A stretch of DNA of 10,969 nucleotides from Bordetella parapertussis (GTDB lineage: Bacteria; Pseudomonadota; Gammaproteobacteria; Burkholderiales; Burkholderiaceae_B), in NCBI GenBank assembly GCA_945869355.1, contig CAMBPA010000015.1, forward strand, positions 1-10,969. Reading direction: 5' to 3'. This document shows positions 6,208-10,969 of the stretch, piece by piece. Made by a program: the position numbers and the translations under genes. Position 1 is the first letter of the stretch. Each line of letters starts with the position of its first letter. The notes under the pieces were generated by a model that was not told where the DNA came from, made no database searches, and saw only the letters and a list, made by a program, of their open reading frames with translations.

Positions 6208-7212
6208 ATGTTGATTAAAGCCGTAATTAAATGTGCATTAAGTGCTGCGGTATGTATTAGCGCAGTGATCCCGATCGTGTTGCCGAGCTCGGCCGTCGCT
6301 CAAACAGCAGGCGTCGCTAACTTCCCAGATAAGGCGGTAAAACTCGTTGTGCCTTTTCCTGCTGGAGGGGCTTCCGACATTTTGGCGCGCTTAGTTGGTA
6401 AAGAGTTGTCTGAGTTGTGGAAGCAGACTGTGCTCGTAGAGAACAAGCCAGGTGCTGCGGGTCATCTCGGTGGGCAGTACGTGGCCACGTCAAAGCCCGA
6501 TGGTTACACCATGCTTGTGGCTGACCTAAGCATCTTGACCATGACTCCGAGCCTGATGGATAAGATGACCTATAACCCAGCAAAGGAATTGACCGCGGTC
6601 GCCATCTTGGCGTATTCGCCCCATATTTTGGTCGTGAAGAATCAAATGCCTGTTAAAACATTTGATGAGTTTATTGCCTACGCTAAAGCACAAAAAAATC
6701 CACTCAGTATTGGTGTGACCTTGGGTACATCTACCCACCTGTCGGGTGTTGTGTTGAGTAAGAGCCTCGGTTTTGAGTACAACTTTATTGGCTATAAGGG
6801 TGGTGCTCAGGTTGTCAGCGACTTGGCTGGTGGCCAAATTGACTCGACCTTAAACAGTTTTTTGGCTACATATCCAATGGTTAAGGCAGGTAACTTTAGA
6901 TTAATTGCCGTGGCTAGTCCGAAGCGGTTTGGTCAGATCCCCGACACGATGACAATCGGTGAACGCTCGCCTGGTTTTGTTACGGGTTCCTTTCAAGGTG
7001 TGGTGACTGCGGCGGGTACGCCACCAGAAATTGTCGCCAAGATTAATGCAGACATCATGAAAGTCGTCGCTAAACCCGAAGTGCAAAAGCGTTTCGCAGA
7101 GCTTGGCTCTGAAGGCGTTCCTTACAACCCGGTCGTCATGCAGAAATGGCTCGTGGATCAAACTGCATACTGGGGCAAAGTGATTAAAGATAACAACATC
7201 AAGCTCCAATAA
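6208..7212 (+). CDS. Bug/TctC-family periplasmic solute receptor
   Basis: A protein of about 334 residues from the tripartite tricarboxylate transporter receptor family. A signal peptide ends at about Ala32 (SSAVA before QTAG, counting from the first ATG). The mature part has the family landmarks: FPDKAVKLVVPFPAGGASD near the N terminus, VENKPGAAGHLGGQYVA, KPDGYTML, then FIGYKGGAQVVSDLAGGQID and a C-terminal AAGTPPEIVAKINADIM. It binds a small carboxylate or related solute in the periplasm for uptake. No TctA/TctB membrane partners are present, which is common for the expanded Bug sets of Burkholderiales. Two ATGs lie in tandem at 6205 and 6208. The Shine-Dalgarno AGGAG (6198-6202) is 2 nt from the first and 5 nt from the second, so 6208 is preferred. 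It is followed after 4 nt by the MetE-like gene, suggesting a shared substrate. Confidence 0.92.
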   Translation: MLIKAVIKCALSAAVCISAVIPIVLPSSAVAQTAGVANFPDKAVKLVVPFPAGGASDILARLVGKELSELWKQTVLVENKPGAAGHLGGQYVATSKPDGYTMLVADLSILTMTPSLMDKMTYNPAKELTAVAILAYSPHILVVKNQMPVKTFDEFIAYAKAQKNPLSIGVTLGTSTHLSGVVLSKSLGFEYNFIGYKGGAQVVSDLAGGQIDSTLNSFLATYPMVKAGNFRLIAVASPKRFGQIPDTMTIGERSPGFVTGSFQGVVTAAGTPPEIVAKINADIMKVVAKPEVQKRFAELGSEGVPYNPVVMQKWLVDQTAYWGKVIKDNNIKLQ

Positions 7213-7216
7213 CACC

Positions 7217-8386
7217 ATGCAACATAGCAACAAAAGAATTCTTACAACACACACTGGTAGTCTTCCGCGCCCGCTCGAGCTGGTGCAGATGTATGCGGAT
7301 CGTGCGAATGGCGCCGAGGTAGACCCAGCTGCGCTCGAAGCCCTTGGGCATCAAGCCATGCAGGCTGCAGTAGACCTTCAACTGGCTAACGGTATTGATA
7401 TTGGGAACAATGGAGAGCAGCAGCGAGAGGGATTCTTTTTATACGTTCAACGACGTATGTCTGGCTTTGGCGGAGCCTGGAAACGTTGGTCTCGTGGCGA
7501 CGTTGAGCGCTATCCAGAATTTAAAAAAATGCTGGAGCAGCAGTCCGGCGGTAAAGTGGCTGTGAGTAATTTTTTGCCACCACGCGTAGTCGGAGAGGTT
7601 CGTTACATAGACCCGGCGTTGGCCGCGTCGGAAGCGCGCGATTTCCGCGCAACGTTAGATACGCGCAAGGAAAAATCGTTTACCGAAGCATTCTTGACGG
7701 CTCCGTCGCCAGGAATTATCGCTTCGGCCTGTAAGAATGAGTTTTACGACACCGAAGAGTCATATCTGGCAGCCTTGGCAGAAGCCTTGCGCTTAGAGTA
7801 CGAGGCCATTGTCGACAATGGTTTTATCCTGCAAATCGACTGCCCAGACTTAGCGCTCGAGAGGCACGTTTCTTATCATGGTGAGTCCGACGCAAAGTTC
7901 TTGGGTTTTATCGAGCGCGTTGTGTCCGCAATCAATGTCGCGCTGCGCAATATTCCCCAAGATCGTGTTCGTATGCACGTGTGCTGGGGAAATTACGAAG
8001 GCCCACACGACTGTGATGTGCCACTGCGAAAGATTTGGCCCGTGATTCGTCAGACAAAGGTGGGAGGTTTCGTGCTGCCATTTGCCAATGCGCGTCATGC
8101 GCACGAAATGAAGGTCTTGCGTGAACAGCCATTGCAAGACAATCAGGTGATCGTTGCAGGTGTGATTGATGTATTGACTAATTTTGTTGAACACCCAGAG
8201 GTCATTGCTGACCGCCTTGAGCGCGTCGCCGCCGATGTTGGAGATCCGACGCGCGTACTAGCGGGGACCGACTGCGGGTTCGACACGTCGGCTGGAATGG
8301 GCCGAGTCGCCACGGATGTTGTGTGGGCGAAATTGCGTGCGCTTGCTGAAGGCGCACGTATCGCTAGCGACCGATTGATGAAGTAA
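7217..8386 (+). CDS. MetE C-terminal-like (cobalamin-independent methionine synthase II family) protein
   Basis: A 389-residue protein matching only the C-terminal, zinc-containing barrel of cobalamin-independent methionine synthase; the N-terminal folate half of full-length MetE is absent. Landmarks are TTHTGSLPRP at 10-19, DIGNNGEQQREGF at 61-73, DCPDLALERH at 208-217, the likely zinc ligands His254 and Cys256 in MHVCWGNYEGPHDCD, and Cys353 in GTDCGF. The glutamate ligand expected in the intervening strand is not obvious: the segment reads VLPFANARHAHE. Related stand-alone proteins include epoxyalkane:CoM transferase, so methyl or alkyl transfer to or from a thiol is plausible, but I cannot name the substrate. 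There is no Shine-Dalgarno; the ATG lies 4 nt after the Bug stop, so translation is probably coupled. Its TAA directly abuts the LeuD stop on the other strand. Confidence 0.83.
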   Translation: MQHSNKRILTTHTGSLPRPLELVQMYADRANGAEVDPAALEALGHQAMQAAVDLQLANGIDIGNNGEQQREGFFLYVQRRMSGFGGAWKRWSRGDVERYPEFKKMLEQQSGGKVAVSNFLPPRVVGEVRYIDPALAASEARDFRATLDTRKEKSFTEAFLTAPSPGIIASACKNEFYDTEESYLAALAEALRLEYEAIVDNGFILQIDCPDLALERHVSYHGESDAKFLGFIERVVSAINVALRNIPQDRVRMHVCWGNYEGPHDCDVPLRKIWPVIRQTKVGGFVLPFANARHAHEMKVLREQPLQDNQVIVAGVIDVLTNFVEHPEVIADRLERVAADVGDPTRVLAGTDCGFDTSAGMGRVATDVVWAKLRALAEGARIASDRLMK

Positions 8387-8429
8387 TCATACCGAGTACG
8401 CCCAGGGCCGGTTGGCACGATCGGTCGCT
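8366..8429. repeat. 10-bp inverted repeat spanning the convergent gene junction
   Basis: AGCGACCGAT (8366-8375) and ATCGGTCGCT (8420-8429) are perfect inverted copies separated by 44 nt. One arm lies in the last codons of the MetE-like gene, the other in the last codons of the LeuD-like gene, and the adjoining stop codons sit in the loop. It could form a long-loop hairpin in either transcript; no U tract follows. A role in 3'-end formation is only a guess. Confidence 0.35.
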
Positions 8430-9004
8430 CTGAATCGTTCGATTGACTCAGATTTGGAAAGAGTCAGCGAGATCTCGTCGAGACCTTGCAATAGCATTTC
8501 TCGCAGCGCTGGGGGAGCGGTAAAGCTAAAGCGTTTGCCGCTGGCTGTGCTGACACAGAGGCCCTCTAAATCGACAGTGATTTTCGCTTGACCTGAGCTC
8601 GCCTCGACTTCTGAAACAAGTTCTTTGATTTGCCCAATCGGAAGTTCGACCGGAACAATGCCATTGCGATAGCAGTTATTAAAAAATATACCGCCAAACG
8701 AAGGCGCAATCACTGCGCGAAACCCAAACTCCCTCAGCGCTTTTGGAGCACGTTCACGGGATGAGCCACAACCAAAATTTCGATCTGCGAGTAAAACCTC
8801 AGATTGATCGAAGGGCGCTTGATTCAAAATGAATTCAGGATTGGGTGTTCCATCCGCTAAAAAACGCCAACCGTGAAAGAGGTGTGCGCCATAACCTTTG
8901 GCATCCGTCCCTCCAAGGAAAAGCGCAGGAATGATTTGATCCGTATCAATATTGATACGCATGAAGGGTGCTGCAACCCCAGTAACACGCTGAAGTGCTT
9001 CCAT
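8387..9004 (-). CDS. LeuD-like small subunit of an aconitase-superfamily hydratase
   Basis: A 205-residue protein of the isopropylmalate-isomerase small-subunit family, with the expected length. It shows NIDTDQIIPALFL at 18-30, the substrate-specificity loop around GGTDAKGYGAHLFHGWRF (31-48), and FGCGSSRERAP at 77-87, followed by VIAPSFGGIFFNNC. Together with the LeuC-like protein it should form a heterodimeric 4Fe-4S hydro-lyase. In the family the active-site loop normally reads GSSREHA; here His is replaced by Arg85, hinting at another substrate. It starts 2 nt after the leuC-like stop, with a GGGAG inside the end of that gene. Because the neighbour is a C-C lyase and no leuB is seen, I favour a catabolic hydratase over leucine synthesis, with moderate certainty. 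Confidence 0.86.
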   Translation of the reverse strand: MEALQRVTGVAAPFMRINIDTDQIIPALFLGGTDAKGYGAHLFHGWRFLADGTPNPEFILNQAPFDQSEVLLADRNFGCGSSRERAPKALREFGFRAVIAPSFGGIFFNNCYRNGIVPVELPIGQIKELVSEVEASSGQAKITVDLEGLCVSTASGKRFSFTAPPALREMLLQGLDEISLTLSKSESIERFRATDRANRPWAYSV

Positions 9005-9006
9005 GT

Positions 9007-10422
9007 TTAGCTCAGCTCCCTAGCGTCTGCGATACAACCCATGATGGCTGAGGCTGCAACGGTTGCAGGACTGGCAAGATGCGTGCGCGTCTTGGGACCC
9101 TGTCGCGACTCAAAGTTTCGATTTGTCGTGCTAATGACGCGCAAGTCCGCAAAACGATTGTCGCCGATATGCCCACAGAAACCACAGGCAGATTCGTGCC
9201 ATTCGAACCCTGCGTCTTTAAAGATCTTGTCAATGCCTTCGGCTTCCGCTGCGCGTTTAACCGGGCTAGAGCCTGGTACGCAAATGGCCTGAATCCCCGC
9301 CTTCACCTTTCGACCTTTTAGGATCTGCGCTGCGGCACGCAAATCGGTGAGGCGCGCATTGGTGCACGAGCCGATATAAGCAACGTCTATGGGAGTGCCG
9401 CGAATTGGTTCGTCTGCGTGAAGTCTCATATAAGTCAGAGCACGCTCACCCAGCGCATTAGCCTCTTTATCGACGGCTTGGCTAGGTTTTGGCACAGTTG
9501 CGCCAATACTACCTACTTGCTGAGGACTGATCCCCCACGTCACCTGGGGCTCGAGCGCATCGCAATCGATCGTAATCTCTTTATCAAACACTGCATCATC
9601 ATCGGTCTTAAGGGTTCGCCAGTAGTTTGTCGCTTTCTCCCACGCAGCGCCCTTTGGTGAAAACTCTGCACCTTTCAGATATTCAAAGGTCTTTTCGTCT
9701 GGAGCGACAAAACCGTATTTGCACGAAAACTCGATAGACATGTTGCAAAGAGTGAGTCGTCCATCGATCGGAAGATCGCGCACCGCACTGCCTGCGTATT
9801 CCGTTGCGTAGCCAATGCCACCCTGAGCGCCGATTGTGCCAATTAAGGCCAAGATCATATCCTTTGCAAATACGCCTGGCTTGAGGGTTCCTTCAAAATT
9901 CACCCGCATCGTCTTGGGCTTGGCTTGAGCGAGGGTCTGCGTGGCCAACACATGCTCCGCTTCGGACGCTCCAATCCCCCAAGCGAGTGCGCCGACTCCG
10001 CCTATCGTGCTGGTATGGCTGTCGCAACACACTAATGTCGCGCCGGGGAAGGCAATGCCAAGCTCAGGAGCTACGACGTGTGCAATACCTTGTCGAGGAT
10101 CGTCGTAGTCGATGAAGTGAAGCCCGTATTTTTTAGAAGCGTCTCGAGTGGTCTGTATCATCGCGGGACCACTAGCGGAAACGGAGTCGCAGGGACCTCT
10201 TCCCGGTTGCGTTGATATCAAGTGTTCGATAACAGTAAAGACTTGTCCGCGGCTAATTGGCGTGCGCCCGGCTTCTTCAAGCGCCCTAAGCGCTTGACTG
10301 CCTGATAGTTCGTGCAAGACAAGGCGATCGACTTGTAATAGCTCAGACTCTTCGTCTAGCGTCGAGATCACGTGATCTCGCCAGACTTTATCAAAAAATG
10401 TCGTTGCGGTAGATGGGTTCAT
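9007..10422 (-). CDS. LeuC-like large subunit of an aconitase-superfamily hydratase (4Fe-4S)
   Basis: A 471-residue protein close in length to E. coli LeuC (466). The cluster ligands are Cys353 in IGSCTNAR and Cys413/Cys416 in CGFC; DSHT is at 134-137 and TNRNFESRQG at 433-442. It would catalyse reversible hydration/dehydration of a hydroxy-dicarboxylate or tricarboxylate in complex with the LeuD-like partner. Two motifs differ from biosynthetic LeuC: CSMCLAMN is CGFCGHIG, and DSHTATHG is DSHTSTIG. These point to a paralogue with another substrate, for example dimethylmaleate/dimethylmalate or citraconate-like acids. A strong ribosome binding site (GGAGAGG, about 8 nt upstream) precedes ATG 10422. 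The ATG overlaps the TGA of the upstream lyase gene by 4 nt, so the two are translationally coupled. Confidence 0.88.
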   Translation of the reverse strand: MNPSTATTFFDKVWRDHVISTLDEESELLQVDRLVLHELSGSQALRALEEAGRTPISRGQVFTVIEHLISTQPGRGPCDSVSASGPAMIQTTRDASKKYGLHFIDYDDPRQGIAHVVAPELGIAFPGATLVCCDSHTSTIGGVGALAWGIGASEAEHVLATQTLAQAKPKTMRVNFEGTLKPGVFAKDMILALIGTIGAQGGIGYATEYAGSAVRDLPIDGRLTLCNMSIEFSCKYGFVAPDEKTFEYLKGAEFSPKGAAWEKATNYWRTLKTDDDAVFDKEITIDCDALEPQVTWGISPQQVGSIGATVPKPSQAVDKEANALGERALTYMRLHADEPIRGTPIDVAYIGSCTNARLTDLRAAAQILKGRKVKAGIQAICVPGSSPVKRAAEAEGIDKIFKDAGFEWHESACGFCGHIGDNRFADLRVISTTNRNFESRQGPKTRTHLASPATVAASAIMGCIADARELS

Positions 10423-10969
10423 GTGTAACGCCTCTCCAGTTCTTTGTAGTGATCAGCATCAAGTACTGCCTGGCGTTCGGCAAACATCATGAGCTGTGAC
10501 TCAAACCCAGTTATTGACCCGTATGCAGCCAAGTGTTGCATGGCATTCTGCATGGCTAGCATAGACGCCTGCAGAGCGGCATTGGCATAACAGATCACAG
10601 AGTATCCAGCGGCCGCAAGCTCTTCGCGCGGCAAAAGAGGCGTCTTGCCGCCGATGACCATATTGCACAGGTGGATGCCTGGTACGGCCTTAGGAATTGC
10701 TAGTAGCTCCTCCTTAGTCAAAGGCGCTTCAATAAATAGAAAGTCTGCACCGGCCTCCTGATAGGCTCGCGCCCGATCGAGTGATGCCTCAAACCCTTCG
10801 ATTGCGCGCGAATCGGTGCGAGCAAGGATCATGAGGTCTGGATCGTGTCGAGCGTCAACAGCTGCCTTAATTTTCGAGACCATTTCTTGTGTAGAGACGA
10901 CATCTTTTCCATCAAAATGGCCACAGCGCTTCGGATAGGTTTGATCTTCGAGCATGATGGCATTCGCAC
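10419..10969 (-). CDS. ICL/PEP-mutase-superfamily lyase, C-terminal part (cut by window edge)
   Basis: The reverse strand is open from the window edge to TGA 10419; about 182 residues are seen and the N-terminal 80-100 residues lie outside. A Met at 10955 is internal, since the frame continues upstream and family homology starts before it. Motifs: LEDQTYPKRCGHFDGK with the catalytic-Cys KRCGH loop of isocitrate, 2-methylisocitrate and 2,3-dimethylmalate lyases, LARTDSRA, a GADFLFIEA strand with the acidic residue, and GGKTPLLPREELAAAGY. The Cys loop argues for a C-C lyase (retro-Claisen/aldol cleavage to pyruvate, glyoxylate or similar) rather than PEP mutase. GGKTP is more like dimethylmalate-lyase or oxaloacetase-type members than the 2-methylisocitrate lyases I remember. 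It overlaps the leuC-like gene by 4 nt, which suggests that the lyase consumes the hydratase product. Confidence 0.83.
   Translation of the reverse strand, partial: ANAIMLEDQTYPKRCGHFDGKDVVSTQEMVSKIKAAVDARHDPDLMILARTDSRAIEGFEASLDRARAYQEAGADFLFIEAPLTKEELLAIPKAVPGIHLCNMVIGGKTPLLPREELAAAGYSVICYANAALQASMLAMQNAMQHLAAYGSITGFESQLMMFAERQAVLDADHYKELERRYT

Noticed and set aside
9041..9660. Plus-strand open frames opposite the leuC-like gene
   Set aside because: They are shadows of a well-supported coding sequence, lack family resemblance and have no ribosome binding sites.
8387..10422. Biosynthetic leuCD of the leucine pathway
   Set aside because: No leuB is seen, a C-C lyase is translationally coupled upstream, and conserved LeuC/LeuD motifs are changed. 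Not excluded, but less likely.
10419..10955. Complete 178-residue lyase starting at the Met at 10955
   Set aside because: The frame stays open to the window edge and the family normally has 80-100 residues before the LEDQ motif, so this Met is internal.
1..10969. Defence system, prophage, transposon or CRISPR array
   Set aside because: I looked for transposase, integrase, nuclease and helicase motifs, terminal repeats and spaced direct repeats and saw none; the content is metabolic throughout.

Overview
The window looks like an accessory, catabolic stretch of a betaproteobacterial chromosome, most likely Burkholderiales. The strongest pointers are a Bug-type (Bordetella uptake gene) periplasmic receptor, an IclR regulator next to CoA-thioester genes, a LeuC/LeuD paralogue pair beside an isocitrate-lyase-superfamily lyase, and a SYLF/Ysc84 envelope protein. 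Base composition is intermediate by eye. No rRNA, tRNA, CRISPR array, insertion sequence or phage gene was seen. Both ends cut through genes.

Layout. (1) 1-1954, minus strand: an AMP-forming acyl-CoA synthetase followed by the start of a MaoC/FAS1-like acyl dehydratase that runs off the left edge. (2) 2061-3310, plus strand: an IclR regulator and a PaaI-type hotdog thioesterase, divergent from unit 1. The roughly 105 bp between them hold two back-to-back promoters whose -35 boxes overlap, plus an inverted repeat that is a good operator candidate. (3) 6025-3321, minus strand: a SYLF lipid-binding protein, a radical SAM/SPASM protein of the anaerobic sulfatase-maturase type, and a secreted dienelactone-hydrolase-like alpha/beta hydrolase, probably one transcript. 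(4) 6208-8386, plus strand: a Bug solute receptor and a MetE-C-terminal-like zinc methyltransferase homologue. (5) 10969-8387, minus strand: an ICL/PEP-mutase-family lyase (5' end outside the window), a LeuC-like and a LeuD-like subunit, tightly packed with a 4-nt overlap and a 2-nt gap.

Working together. Unit 1 with unit 2 reads as a small regulated pathway: acid activation to a CoA thioester, hydration/dehydration, CoA release, and an IclR switch. Unit 5 reads as a hydratase plus a C-C lyase for a substituted malate or tricarboxylate. It resembles in logic the dimethylmaleate hydratase/dimethylmalate lyase pair of nicotinate fermentation rather than leucine synthesis, because no leuB is seen and the lyase gene is translationally coupled to leuC. 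The Bug receptor in unit 4 may deliver the substrate. These pathway links are inference; the gene families themselves are well supported.

Most interesting: the LeuCD-like plus lyase module with altered family motifs, the acyl-CoA synthetase with a rewritten nucleotide-binding loop (TSGTTRELPEA), the sulfatase-maturase-like enzyme in a SYLF operon with no sulfatase in sight, and the compact divergent control region at about 1995-2060.
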